This document shows, one piece after another, positions 43,528 through 52,272 of a stretch of 64,000 nt of DNA. The stretch is from Vacuolonema iberomarrocanum LEGE 07170 (GTDB taxonomy: Bacteria > Cyanobacteriota > Cyanobacteriia > Elainellales > Elainellaceae). The DNA is taken from positions 1 through 64,000 of the forward strand of contig JADEXA010000016.1 in the NCBI GenBank assembly GCA_015207365.1, read 5' to 3'. Numbering within the stretch: position 1 is the stretch's first letter; the number at the start of each line of letters is the position of its first letter. Both the position numbers and the translations under genes were made by a program. Below the pieces are notes generated by a model. That model was not told the origin of the DNA and searched no databases. It saw only the letters and a program-made list of their open reading frames with translations.

Positions 43528-44964
43528 TCATCCCCCTCCAAACACTTCAATGTCATCGAATACGCAAACTGGAGCGCCATGTCCAACACGGATGGCCTGG
43601 TTGGGTTCCCCCTTGCCGCAGTAGGGCGTGCCATACATTTCCCAGGTATCGGCTCGTCCAACTTTTGCAAGGCTGCGCCAAAACTGGAGCGTCGTGCCGC
43701 GATAGTTGGGGTTGCGGAGAGAGTGCGTCAGCTTGCCCTGCTCAATTTTGCGGGCATATTCGCAACCAAACTGAAACTTATAGCGCTGGTCATCAATGGA
43801 CCAGGAGCGATTGGCTTCCATGTAAACACCCGACTCAATACCACCAATCAGGTCTTCCAGGGAATCTGTTCCGGGCTCCAGATTCAGGTTGGCCATGCGA
43901 TCGATGGGCGGACGGTTCCAGGATGAAGCCCGCGCACAGGCGACCCCCGGCAAGCCCAAACGCGCCTGACTTTCCAGACTGCCTAACCCTCGCATCAATT
44001 GGCCCTCACGAATCAGGTATTCCGTCTCGGCGGGTGCGCCTGTGGCATCGAAGCGATAGCTAGCAAACTCTCCGGCAATCGTTGGGTTGAAGGTGACATT
44101 CATCAAGGGAGAGCCATAGGTCAGTGTGCCAAAATCTTCCGGCTTGACAAAGCTACCTCCCGCATAGTTGCGCTCATCGCCCAAAATCCGATCCAGCTCT
44201 AGAGGATGGCCAATGCTTTCATGGATCTGTAACATCATCTGGTCGGGAGCTAGCACCAGCGTCGTCGTGGTTGTAGGGCATTCTCCAGCGGCCAGCAATT
44301 CCAACGCCTGCGCCCCGACCTGCTCGGCCCGTTCCCACAACGGCGCACCCAAAAACCGCTCCCATCCACCTTGGTAAGAATGGGCCAGGAAGCCATTGTT
44401 GCTACGCTGCTGCACCACCGCCCCATCCTGTGCGGTCGCGCCAAAGTGGGTTTCAGTCAAGACCAGCTTTTCGTAGGCATCGGAGCCATTGCTGCTAACA
44501 AACCAGGTGTCGATATCTTCGGTGACCGCAACGGCAGAGGTACGCACGATCGCCTCCGAGACCTTCAAAGACTGGCAAAGCCGCACCAAAATTTCGCTAA
44601 TCTCACCAGGCGAAAGGGTATCCAACGGCTTTTGCACCGGGGAGGCGTAGCGCTCTGTCACCGGAGGACGGACGGCAGGGGTCATGGGGAAAATGCGCCA
44701 CTTGCTCGCAGCAATCGCCTGCTGATAGGCCGTTTCGGCGGCGGCGCGAATGGCGTCAGGCTGGAACGAGTTCACAGCTCCATACCCCATTTGCCCCTGC
44801 GCCATCACCTCGACCATGACGCCCTGTTCCAGGCCACGATGATTCTCCTGTGGCTGTTCATCTCGCACCGCGCGATAGGTCGACGCCTGACGAACAGCCC
44901 GCATTCCTACCCACTCCGCAGGGATATCCAACTGGGAGAGGACTTGTTGCAACTCCGGATTCAT
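43528..44964 (-). CDS. TldD/PmbA family metalloprotease
   Basis: 478 residues. The zinc site HESIGHPLELDRIL (HExxxH form) is intact, and the later EYARKIEQGKL lacks the Cys often seen in TldD but keeps the helix. The C-terminal domain carries the conserved YRGTTLQFW and GKGEPNQAIRVGHGAP blocks. TldD and TldE form a heterodimeric protease that trims small peptides (microcin B17, CcdA). The TldE partner is not in the window. It lies 218 bp upstream of ppc on the same strand. Confidence 0.9.
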   Translation of the reverse strand: MNPELQQVLSQLDIPAEWVGMRAVRQASTYRAVRDEQPQENHRGLEQGVMVEVMAQGQMGYGAVNSFQPDAIRAAAETAYQQAIAASKWRIFPMTPAVRPPVTERYASPVQKPLDTLSPGEISEILVRLCQSLKVSEAIVRTSAVAVTEDIDTWFVSSNGSDAYEKLVLTETHFGATAQDGAVVQQRSNNGFLAHSYQGGWERFLGAPLWERAEQVGAQALELLAAGECPTTTTTLVLAPDQMMLQIHESIGHPLELDRILGDERNYAGGSFVKPEDFGTLTYGSPLMNVTFNPTIAGEFASYRFDATGAPAETEYLIREGQLMRGLGSLESQARLGLPGVACARASSWNRPPIDRMANLNLEPGTDSLEDLIGGIESGVYMEANRSWSIDDQRYKFQFGCEYARKIEQGKLTHSLRNPNYRGTTLQFWRSLAKVGRADTWEMYGTPYCGKGEPNQAIRVGHGAPVCVFDDIEVFGGG

Positions 44965-45193
44965 GCTGACTCCACAAACGGTAACGCTTTGATGGTATAG
45001 GAAATCCGCTCATTCCGATATTTATGAAGTGCGCGTGACAAGCTTAGTCAAGAATCGATCACATCCGGAGGAGCGGGTTGCACTGAACGGCTGGAGTTAA
45101 ACCATCACCTACGTCCCCGGTTGGGACATCCATTTTCGGCGATCGCTGAAAAATGAATGCTATGAGACAGCGAATGCTATGAGACAGCAATAT

Positions 45194-46099
45194 TCAGGCG
45201 ACAAAATTGAGGATTTCGGTCGCTGTGAATGCAGGCTGCTCCAAGTGCGGCACATGCCCACTAGCATCCACCCATACCAATCGACTCTGGGGGATGGCCT
45301 CCGCTAACTTCGGTGCATCTTTTATCCCCAAAATCCGATCCGACCGTCCCCACAAAATCAACGTGGGCATTTGTAGCTGCGGGAGTTGCGATTGGCAGGA
45401 ACGAAAGCCGCCGCTCCGGGTGAAGGCCGCCAGAGTCTCTTGCCACAACCCTTCTGCCAAATGCAAGGCCGCGCATTGTGCCGCATCCTCTGAAGCAAAG
45501 ACCGGATCGTGATACGCCTTGACTGCAATGTTCTGACGAACTTTGGGGCGCTTCAAAATTCCGGCAACCCAATAGGCAACAGCTTTGGGTAGAAGATTGC
45601 CAAAAGACGGCCCGACCGTATAGCCAGCGCTGTCGAGCAATACCAGCCGCGACACCGCATCTGGGTAGCGATGGGCAAAGGCGATCGCCGCTGTTCCTCC
45701 CATCGACGCCCCCACCAAGGTCATAGGCCGCTGAATCTGCTGTGCCCAGAACGCATAAAGATGCTGCACGATCGCCTCTGGGGTCACGGCCAACTCCCGC
45801 CGCCGCTGAGTAAACCCAAAACCCAGCAAATCCACCGCCCAAGTTTCATGTTGCGCCGCCAGCAACGGCAGCAACCGCCGAAATTCCAGCACGGAACTAT
45901 CGAAGCCATGGAGTAGCAGCAACGGCTCAGCATTGGGGGAACCGCTCTGAACGAAGGTGGTGGCGATCGCCTCAGGCCTCAAATCCGTTTGCACCCCCAC
46001 TCGCTGCACCTGTTGCGCCAAGGCGATCGAGGTTTCTTCCGCCAAACCATCGGTGGGCAAGGGATACGCCTCCACTCGCCCCGTATCAATTGCTGTCAT
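45194..46099 (-). CDS. alpha/beta hydrolase fold protein
   Basis: 301 residues. Catalytic triad in order: Ser in LVGASMGGTAAIAFAH, Asp in LILWGRSDRILGI and His in DASGHVPHLEQP. Oxyanion region LLLLHGFDSSVLEFRRLLPLL. It resembles the cyanobacterial haloperoxidase/BchO-like hydrolases. Substrate unknown; no signal peptide. Single gene. Confidence 0.85.
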   Translation of the reverse strand: MTAIDTGRVEAYPLPTDGLAEETSIALAQQVQRVGVQTDLRPEAIATTFVQSGSPNAEPLLLLHGFDSSVLEFRRLLPLLAAQHETWAVDLLGFGFTQRRRELAVTPEAIVQHLYAFWAQQIQRPMTLVGASMGGTAAIAFAHRYPDAVSRLVLLDSAGYTVGPSFGNLLPKAVAYWVAGILKRPKVRQNIAVKAYHDPVFASEDAAQCAALHLAEGLWQETLAAFTRSGGFRSCQSQLPQLQMPTLILWGRSDRILGIKDAPKLAEAIPQSRLVWVDASGHVPHLEQPAFTATEILNFVA

Positions 46100-46172
46100 C
46101 TACTGCGCTACCTCAATACATTCGAGAAATCAATTACAAAGCCCTCTAAAAATCAACATTACCTTGCTGCTT

Positions 46173-46263
46173 CAGGGACTGCCGCAAAACTTGCGTCATC
46201 CTAAGGGAATTCATTGAGGGTATGGCTGTGACGCGGTCACATTACCAACAAATGCGTAAGCCC
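46173..46263. repeat. palindromic element family B, copy B5
   Basis: CAGGGACTGCCGCAAAACTTGCGTCATCCTAAG at the left, ACAAATGCGTAAGCCC at the right; inner stem decayed (TGAGGGTATGGCTGTGACGC / GCGGTCACATTACCAA). Followed by a second partial arm TGTGTAAGCCC at 46270-46283. Confidence 0.72.
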
Positions 46264-46426
46264 TTTCAAAATGTGTAAGCCCTTTACTTATTTGGGAGGG
46301 TGAGCTACATCCACCCCATTGGCAACTCGTGCGAAAACAAGTCCAGAGAAAATTTGCTTGGCCTCTAGACCTTTGCTCACTTTGGAGACTATGATAGTTG
46401 ATCGTGAGTTTTGAAAAAGCAGTGCC

Positions 46427-46789
46427 ATGAATGCCCAGGAAATCATCCGCTCCATCGAGTCGGAACAGTTGAAACAAGATTTGCCCATCATCTATGTGGG
46501 CGATACCGTTCGCGTGGGTGTGGTGATCCAGGAAGGGGGCAAAGAACGTGTCCAGCCCTACGAGGGAACAATCATCGCCATGCGCAATGGCGGCATCAAC
46601 CGCACCATCACTGTGCGTCGGATTTTTCAAGGAATTGGCGTAGAACGGGTGTTCCTTGTCCATTCTCCCCGCGTTGCTAGCATCAAGGTGGTGCGTCGAG
46701 GCAAAGCACGTCGCGCCAAGCTTTACTACCTGCGCGATCGCGTTGGTAAGGCAACCCGCCTGAAGCAACGCTTCGATCGCCCACTCTAG
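46427..46789 (+). CDS. rplS: 50S ribosomal protein L19
   Basis: 120 residues: [20 protein letters not shown], then FVGDTVRV-type strand ([13 protein letters not shown]), [18 protein letters not shown] and the C-terminal [24 protein letters not shown]. Complete and of the usual length. L19 lies at the 30S-50S interface. It is 169 bp upstream of tRNA-Trp. Confidence 0.97.
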   Translation: MNAQEIIRSIESEQLKQDLPIIYVGDTVRVGVVIQEGGKERVQPYEGTIIAMRNGGINRTITVRRIFQGIGVERVFLVHSPRVASIKVVRRGKARRAKLYYLRDRVGKATRLKQRFDRPL

Positions 46790-46958
46790 GCGTTGTCGTC
46801 TGTAGCTTATGTGCGGCAGCCGATCAGGTGCGGCAGCTTTCCCTTCCCTCATTTTCGAGGTTTGCAGGTTCCCTTACTGGAAGCTGCCCGCTTGCTGGTA
46901 GACTAGAAAAGCAGAACACCCTTGTGTTTAAAAATTTTGTGTCTATCGGTTACGTTTT

Positions 46959-47031
46959 GCGCTCTTAGTTCAGTTGGTAGAACGCAGGTCTCCAAAACCT
47001 GATGTCGGGGGTTCGAGTCCTCCAGGGCGCG
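46959..47031 (+). tRNA. trnW: tRNA-Trp (anticodon CCA)
   Basis: 73 nt. The acceptor stem GCGCTCT pairs with AGGGCGC (one G-T pair), discriminator G; D-arm TTAGTTCAGTTGGTAGAA; anticodon loop CTCCAAA with CCA; T-arm GTCGGGGGTTCGAGTCCTCCAG (GTTCGAGTC). CCA is not encoded. Followed 10 bases later by a strong terminator. Confidence 0.97.
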
Positions 47032-47040
47032 TTAAAGTCA

Positions 47041-47075
47041 AAAGCCTTGAAACATCTACGTTTCAAGGCTTTTTG
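47041..47075 (+). terminator. rho-independent terminator of tRNA-Trp
   Basis: AAAGCCTTGAAAC / GTTTCAAGGCTTT, a 13-bp perfect stem with a 6-base loop, then TTGC. Confidence 0.88.
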
Positions 47076-47144
47076 CTTGTGAATAGTGGTGAGCAATTTT
47101 ACTTATCACAAGATTATTTAATTGGCAATACTTTGAAAAATTAT

Positions 47145-47172
47145 GTTACATTTATTCACGTAGAGTTACATG
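47145..47172 (+). promoter_or_regulatory. HLR1-like double site upstream of nblA
   Basis: GTTACATT at 47145 and GTTACATG at 47165, exactly 20 bp apart, ending 16 bp before the nblA start codon. Each matches the half-site of the RpaB-binding HLR1 motif, though HLR1 has a 10-bp repeat period; here there is one degenerate unit (TTCACGTA) between. Close to the start codon, so may act as a repressor site. Confidence 0.4.
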
Positions 47173-47188
47173 TTAGGCTTAAGCATCA

Positions 47189-47407
47189 ATGAGCGTTCGC
47201 CAGCAACTGCCACTAGAGCAGCAATTCGAGCTTCGCGTCTTCGAGAGTCAGGTTCGCCAGCTTTCACGGGAGGACGCCCACGAATTGCTGATCATGCTAC
47301 GAGAAGATATGTTGCATCAGAAGTCCATCTTTAGGGAAATCCTCAAAGAGTCATGGGGAATTGGCAAGGATATTGACATCAGCCTTGAGTTGTCCGCTGA
47401 AAACTGA
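47189..47407 (+). CDS. nblA: phycobilisome degradation protein NblA family
   Basis: 72 residues. It shows the NblA pattern: LPLEQQFELRVFESQVRQLS, EDAHELLIMLREDMLHQKS and the C-terminal FREILKESWGI. NblA (about 55-65 residues in characterised species) acts as an adaptor that brings Clp protease to phycobiliproteins under nutrient or light stress. The C-terminal tail (GKDIDISLELSAEN) is longer than usual. It is 25 bp upstream of a small membrane protein gene and probably shares its transcript. An HLR1-like repeat lies just upstream. Confidence 0.85.
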   Translation: MSVRQQLPLEQQFELRVFESQVRQLSREDAHELLIMLREDMLHQKSIFREILKESWGIGKDIDISLELSAEN

Positions 47408-47432
47408 CCTCTAAGAGGGAGAGTTATATCTA

Positions 47433-47639
47433 ATGTTTGTTCAACAGACCAGTTTAAGCGAGCCGGTTAAGCCAAGCAGCAGCGGGATTGCAATTCTCTT
47501 TTTTCTATTAGGGGCTCCCCACATCTACAGCATAGTTAAGAAACGATCGACTCAAAAGTTGACCTCCTTCTTAGCTAGAGGAAGTTTCGGTTTGATGACT
47601 GCGCTCTCGGTTGGAACCTTGATGTTTTTAGCATTCTGA
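47433..47639 (+). CDS. small hydrophobic protein downstream of nblA
   Basis: 68 residues, ATG 47433 preceded by AGAGGGAGAG. Two hydrophobic segments (IAILFFLLGAPHIYSIV and FGLMTALSVGTLMFLAF) separated by KKRSTQKLTSFLARG, so probably a two-helix membrane protein. No family recognised. Spacing and a good ribosome site suggest co-transcription with nblA. Confidence 0.65.
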   Translation: MFVQQTSLSEPVKPSSSGIAILFFLLGAPHIYSIVKKRSTQKLTSFLARGSFGLMTALSVGTLMFLAF

Positions 47640-48255
47640 TTTGAAAGTTTCAGGTACTGAAAGAAACATCTCCGAAGTAAAAAGAAATACTTGAATCAAA
47701 GTACTTGATTGGAGCTCGCCATGTTAAGTAAATCAAAAGTACTGTCCTTTCCAGTTTTTTTAGAGTCTAGCTTGACACTTGTGGGATTCCTAATCGTTAT
47801 TTGCCTTATTTAATGAGAGGTCAAGTGGTTTCGTGCTTTAGTATCCTGCTCATCTGGAGATTGAGATGATGCTTCTGATCATGAGTTTACCTTTGCATCT
47901 CTAGGTTGAAGAACGTGAGTTAGACAAGTTTTAATTCTGAACAAGATATTGCAGGTTTGCCTCTTAGTTTGAAGCTGTCTGACATGAGTTCAACACACTT
48001 TGCCAGTCACATCCTTAGAAGAATTAATACAGTGAACAAAAGTTCAATGGAATAACTACTCTCTTTTACGGTGCTTACTTTTTTAGGGCTTTTTTCAGTT
48101 GCTAATCCTATTGAAGTTGTGCCTGCATGCTATAAGTTGACTTCTGACAAGACCAAGCTATCTCAGATACGTTAGACAAGGCGAGTGGCGGTAAATGTCA
48201 TTGTTTTGGCTGACGTCTTAAGTCCACCATCCTTACTGAACTTCAAGGTAACATC
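47640..48255. other. AT-rich gene-free stretch
   Basis: 616 bp with clearly lower GC than surrounding genes. No palindromic element, RNA gene or convincing open frame seen; probably contains the promoter of the HEAT-repeat gene. Confidence 0.45.
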
Positions 48256-48933
48256 ATGGAACTAGCACAAATTGAAGCTTTGCTTGACAGTCCCGATCCG
48301 CAATCACGTATGAAGGCGATTACTGAACTTCGTCATCATGAGCCTACGATAGTTGTTCCACTGCTCATACAGCTAACTAATGACAGAGAAATCTTAGTTC
48401 GATCGTTTGCTGTAATGGGTCTTGGCTACAAGCGAAATGGAGCCTCATTTGATGCTTTAGTCAATATTTTGGCGCATGAGACTGATTACAATATCATTGC
48501 TGAAGCTGCGAATTCTCTATCCAAGTTTGGGGATCAATCTCTTACGCATTTGGTCGCTATCTTTGAGCAGTATCCTCATTGGTTAGTACGACAAAGCATT
48601 TTAGCTGTAGTGAGTGAGTTGGAATGTCCTGAGGTCGCCTTACATTTGTGTTCTCTTGGCATTGATGACTCTGACATTATTGTGAAGCAAGCAGCGATCG
48701 CAAATATAATCAGCCTGAAAAACACGCCTCGAGCACCAGAAGCACTGGACATGCTACTTCAGGCTGCAAATGATGCTAATGCAGAAACTCGCGCAATCGT
48801 TGTTGGGGCGCTAAGGCACTTTGATGATCGGCAAGCAAAGGCAGCTTTAGCGGAACTACGGTGCGATTCAGATTATCGAGTCGTCGCAGCTGTATTGGAA
48901 GGGCTTTTGGAAACGCAGTCAGAAGAGGCTTGA
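48256..48933 (+). CDS. HEAT-repeat protein (phycobilin lyase / NblB-like group)
   Basis: 225 residues made of about six HEAT repeats (DPQSRMKAITELRHHEPTIV, DREILVRSFAVMGLGYKRNG, DSDIIVKQAAIANIISL, NAETRAIVVGALRHFDD). All-helical, no membrane segment. It resembles the CpcE/F-type lyase and NblB group of cyanobacterial HEAT proteins, which act on phycobiliproteins, and lies 0.85 kb from nblA. The chromophore-contact residues cannot be judged by eye, so a general scaffold role is equally possible. Confidence 0.75.
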   Translation: MELAQIEALLDSPDPQSRMKAITELRHHEPTIVVPLLIQLTNDREILVRSFAVMGLGYKRNGASFDALVNILAHETDYNIIAEAANSLSKFGDQSLTHLVAIFEQYPHWLVRQSILAVVSELECPEVALHLCSLGIDDSDIIVKQAAIANIISLKNTPRAPEALDMLLQAANDANAETRAIVVGALRHFDDRQAKAALAELRCDSDYRVVAAVLEGLLETQSEEA

Positions 48934-49013
48934 TTCTGGAAATTTTATCTTTTCCCTAGCAGTAAGTAGGTGTGTGATGCAAGCCAAAAGGACGTCGCAG
49001 ATCTTCCCCTGAC

Positions 49014-49595
49014 TTAGAAGGGCGTGCCCTTTTCCTGGCGCTGGTGTCGCAGAGCTTCCTCGTACCATTCAAACTCATCGAGAAAGGAGCCAACGTGTCT
49101 GGTCAGCGATTCTTTCTGTGGCTTTCCGTCAGCATCCAGTGCGTCTGTAATTCTGGAGATGGCAAAGATTGAGGAAATCGTCGGCATTCCCATTTCGCTG
49201 AGAAATACCCGCAGTTGCATGGCAGCGCGAACTCCGCCAAACCCGCCTACCGAATAGCAGATAATGCCAGCGGGGCGGAAGTAATATTCCTCTAGAAAGT
49301 GATCCATCAGGTTGCTGAGTCCTGGTTGAATCGAGTGATTGTATTCTCCGGCCACCACCACAAATCCATCGGCGGTGCGGATATGCTCGGCCAATTCTTC
49401 CATCTTGGGAGGCGCTTGCCCTGGGTCGTATTCCTTATACATGCGATCGAGCAGGCCAAAGTCATACTCTAGAGCATCCGCGAAAACCACTTCGTGGTTG
49501 CGCTGAGTGAGTTGATCGAGGATGAACTGAGCGGCACGAACTCCGTTGCGATCGCGCCGATAGGAACCGTAAAACACCACTGTTTTGAATGCCAT
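49014..49595 (-). CDS. NADPH-dependent FMN reductase family flavoprotein
   Basis: Start at ATG 49595 (MAFKTVVFYGSYRRDRNG), with GGAAGGA 4 bases upstream; the frame is open to 49685. 193 residues. Flavodoxin-like fold with the FMN phosphate loop GSYRRDRNGVRAAQF and the VVAGEYNHSIQPGLSNLMDHF block that binds the isoalloxazine. Likely reduces FMN or quinones with NADPH. It is 147 bp downstream of the nitronate monooxygenase-like gene on the same strand. Confidence 0.85.
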   Translation of the reverse strand: MAFKTVVFYGSYRRDRNGVRAAQFILDQLTQRNHEVVFADALEYDFGLLDRMYKEYDPGQAPPKMEELAEHIRTADGFVVVAGEYNHSIQPGLSNLMDHFLEEYYFRPAGIICYSVGGFGGVRAAMQLRVFLSEMGMPTISSIFAISRITDALDADGKPQKESLTRHVGSFLDEFEWYEEALRHQRQEKGTPF

Positions 49596-49742
49596 CATTC
49601 CTTCCCAGAATTTGTCAAAACCTCTGACAACGAAGACAGATGGCGTCTTCACGGCTAGCATGGCATCTCTGGCAGGGCAACACAAGCCGCCCCGCCAACA
49701 TACCCGGCCAATATTTTATTGGAAGAGGAATGAGCGGTTCGA

Positions 49743-50849
49743 TTAGTTCAGCTCTGCTCCGGTCAGTTCCGTCATCAGATCGACCACATGAACGAGGTGG
49801 CGGATGCGTCCGGCGTTGCTCCCAGAAAACACCAAGCCATTTTCGATATCCCCATGGGCGGCGCGGTCGAGGGCTTGGAGAATGCAGAAGGTTTCCTGGC
49901 GATCGCGAAATTTGCACACCTGCAAGCAGTTGAGGCAGCCTCCCGTTGGCCCAATGGCCTGAGTCGCGGTACGTTCCAAAAACGAATTGCGTAAAGCACG
50001 TCCTGGCATTCCTACCGGACTTTGGACCAGCACCACATCTTCGGGCTGAGACTGTAAATGGAATTCCTTATAGCGGAGGTCAGCGTCACACTCATGGGTG
50101 GTGATAAAGCGAGTACCAATTTGAACGCCACTCGCTCCAAGCGCCAACATCCGGTCGATATCCGCACGCTCCCAGATTCCTCCCGCTGCAATGACGGGAA
50201 TCGATCCATCCAGATCATCTTGCACATAACGCACAAGACCAGCGACCACTTGTTCCAGGTCGTTGTAAGCCGGATCCTGGAATTCTTCTGCTTTGGCTCC
50301 CAAATGCCCCCCAGCCGTGCGCGGGTCTTCGACCACAAAGCCATCGGGTCGCCGCCCAAACTGTCGTTCCCACTTACGGCAAATTAGTCTTGCGGCTCGC
50401 ACACTCGACACAATCGGCACGAGTGCCACCTTGGGATAGTCTGCTGTGTGAGCCGGGAGATCCAGCGGCAATCCCGCCCCACAAATGATGAGATTGGCAC
50501 CATACTCAGCTGCCGTGCGTACCAAGGTTGCGTGATCGCGTGCCGCCACCATAGAGTTGATGCCGATAATGCCGCTTGGGCTGAGCGCGCGTGCCTGCTT
50601 CAGCGCATCAATCAACGCGAGTCGATTGGCCTCAAAAAACTGGTTGCGACGCTCCGCTTTGTTGGGTGTGGTTGAGTCAAAGTAGGGAGAGCTAAACCCC
50701 AAACCAACAGCTGAGATGATGCCCATTCCTCCCGCATTGGCAACGGCAGCGGCGAGGTTGGCACCCGAAATACGAATTCCCATTCCACCCTGGATGATGG
50801 GGCAGGGTGCGGTGTGTTGTCCGATTTGCAAAGATGGCAGTCGTTTCAA
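49743..50849 (-). CDS. nitronate monooxygenase / FMN-dependent 2-nitropropane dioxygenase family
   Basis: 368 residues. TIM barrel with FMN motifs: IIQGGMGIRISGANLAAAVANAGG at the N-terminus, AAGGIWERADIDRMLALGASGVQIGTRF at the phosphate site, and PRTAGGHLG (active-site His region). A Cys-containing C-terminal tail (GGCLNCLQVCKFRD, with three more residues to a possible metal site) is unusual for the minimal family but common in the larger members. Probably oxidises nitronates or acts as a flavin-dependent dehydrogenase. Likely co-transcribed with the downstream FMN reductase. Confidence 0.86.
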   Translation of the reverse strand: MKRLPSLQIGQHTAPCPIIQGGMGIRISGANLAAAVANAGGMGIISAVGLGFSSPYFDSTTPNKAERRNQFFEANRLALIDALKQARALSPSGIIGINSMVAARDHATLVRTAAEYGANLIICGAGLPLDLPAHTADYPKVALVPIVSSVRAARLICRKWERQFGRRPDGFVVEDPRTAGGHLGAKAEEFQDPAYNDLEQVVAGLVRYVQDDLDGSIPVIAAGGIWERADIDRMLALGASGVQIGTRFITTHECDADLRYKEFHLQSQPEDVVLVQSPVGMPGRALRNSFLERTATQAIGPTGGCLNCLQVCKFRDRQETFCILQALDRAAHGDIENGLVFSGSNAGRIRHLVHVVDLMTELTGAELN

Positions 50850-51051
50850 GATCTACTCCTCACAAAAATGATATGCATTTCGGATTATATGCTTATACCG
50901 TATTTATTTATACAGAGTTGCTAAAGCTTTACTTCAACAGATCTTTGCGGGAGGGAGTGCCACCTATGCTCAACCATCTAGCCCAAAAAGTCGTAACACC
51001 AAGGGCGAAGGCTTCCCTCTAAAATTCAGAATGATCTAATCTTCAGAGCCG

Positions 51052-52194
51052 ATGCCTCACTTTGAATCTATGCATTTTGAAACCCTGGCGATTCATGCCG
51101 GACGGCAGGTCGATCTGGCGACTGGTGCCATCGCTCCGCCGCTCTACCTTTCCACCACCTTTCAACAAGACCCCGATCGCGGCTATGAATATACCCGCAT
51201 GGACAATCCCAATCGCGCCATGCTGGAGCGTTGTTTGGCCGCTCTGGAAGGGGGAGAGGCGGCGATCGCCTTCTCCTCGGGCAGTGCAGCAACCACTAGC
51301 GTGCTGCAAGCGCTAGCTCCCGGCGACCATGTGATTGCGCCCAACGATGCCTACACGGGAACGACGGCGATTCTGCGATCGCTCCTACAGCCTTGGGGGT
51401 TGCAGGTTAGCTTTGTGGATCTGACTGACCTGGATGCCGTCCAGGAGGCTGTGCAACCCAACACACGGCTGATCTGGGTCGAGACGCCTTCCAATCCCAT
51501 GCTCAAGGTGACAGATATTGCTGCGGTGGCCGCGATCGCCCATAACGCCGAAGCCCTCTGCGTCTGCGATAACACCTGGGCGACCCCCTTGCTGCAACGC
51601 TCCTTCGACTTCGGAGCCGATATTGTCGTCCACTCCACCACCAAGTATCTGGGAGGCCATAGTGATCTGTTGGGTGGCGCGGTAATTGCCAAAACGGAGT
51701 CAGCCATGGCGCAGCGCATTCGTCAGATTCAAGCCACGGGCGGAGCCGTACCTGCGCCGTTCGACTGTTGGTTGCTGCTGCGGGGCATTCAATCCCTGCC
51801 CTACCGGATGCGCGGCCATTGCGACAATGCCCGCAAGCTAGCGACCTGGCTTAGCCAGCACCCGCAGGTTTCCACGGTTCACTACCCTGGTCTAACCGAC
51901 CACTCGGGTCACGCTATTGCCCAAAAGCAAATGACCGATTTTGGAGGCATGCTGTCGGTGCAAATTCGTGCCGGAAAGGCACAGGCGATCGCCCTCCTCC
52001 CGCATTTGAAGCTGTTTCATCGAGCCACCAGCCTCGGTGGCGTTGAAAGCCTGATCGAACACCGCGCCACAACCGAAGGCCCAGATACCACAACCCCAGA
52101 TGACCTGCTTCGTATTTCCGTGGGGCTGGAGCATGTGGACGATTTGATGGCCGATTTGGCACAGGGCTTTGAACGGGTTGTGAACGATGAATAA
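51052..52194 (+). CDS. cystathionine gamma-synthase / trans-sulfuration PLP enzyme
   Basis: 380 residues (ATG 51052; ATG 51070 at MHFETLAIHAG also fits). Cys/Met metabolism PLP-dependent family: IAFSSGSAATTSVLQAL, WVETPSNPMLKVTDI, CDNTWATPLLQRSFDFGADIVVHSTTKYLGGHSD (PLP Lys in TTKY), LGGVESLIEHRA at the C-terminus. The family includes cystathionine gamma-synthase, gamma-lyase and O-acetylhomoserine sulfhydrylase; the residues by eye fit the synthase/gamma-lyase group but do not decide between them. Confidence 0.9.
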   Translation: MPHFESMHFETLAIHAGRQVDLATGAIAPPLYLSTTFQQDPDRGYEYTRMDNPNRAMLERCLAALEGGEAAIAFSSGSAATTSVLQALAPGDHVIAPNDAYTGTTAILRSLLQPWGLQVSFVDLTDLDAVQEAVQPNTRLIWVETPSNPMLKVTDIAAVAAIAHNAEALCVCDNTWATPLLQRSFDFGADIVVHSTTKYLGGHSDLLGGAVIAKTESAMAQRIRQIQATGGAVPAPFDCWLLLRGIQSLPYRMRGHCDNARKLATWLSQHPQVSTVHYPGLTDHSGHAIAQKQMTDFGGMLSVQIRAGKAQAIALLPHLKLFHRATSLGGVESLIEHRATTEGPDTTTPDDLLRISVGLEHVDDLMADLAQGFERVVNDE

Positions 52195-52272
52195 TTGCGA
52201 ATTCAGACGTTGACTGGAATCCGACATCGGATGGCAATAGTACTATAACCAGAGAGCTAGAGCCATCGACGT

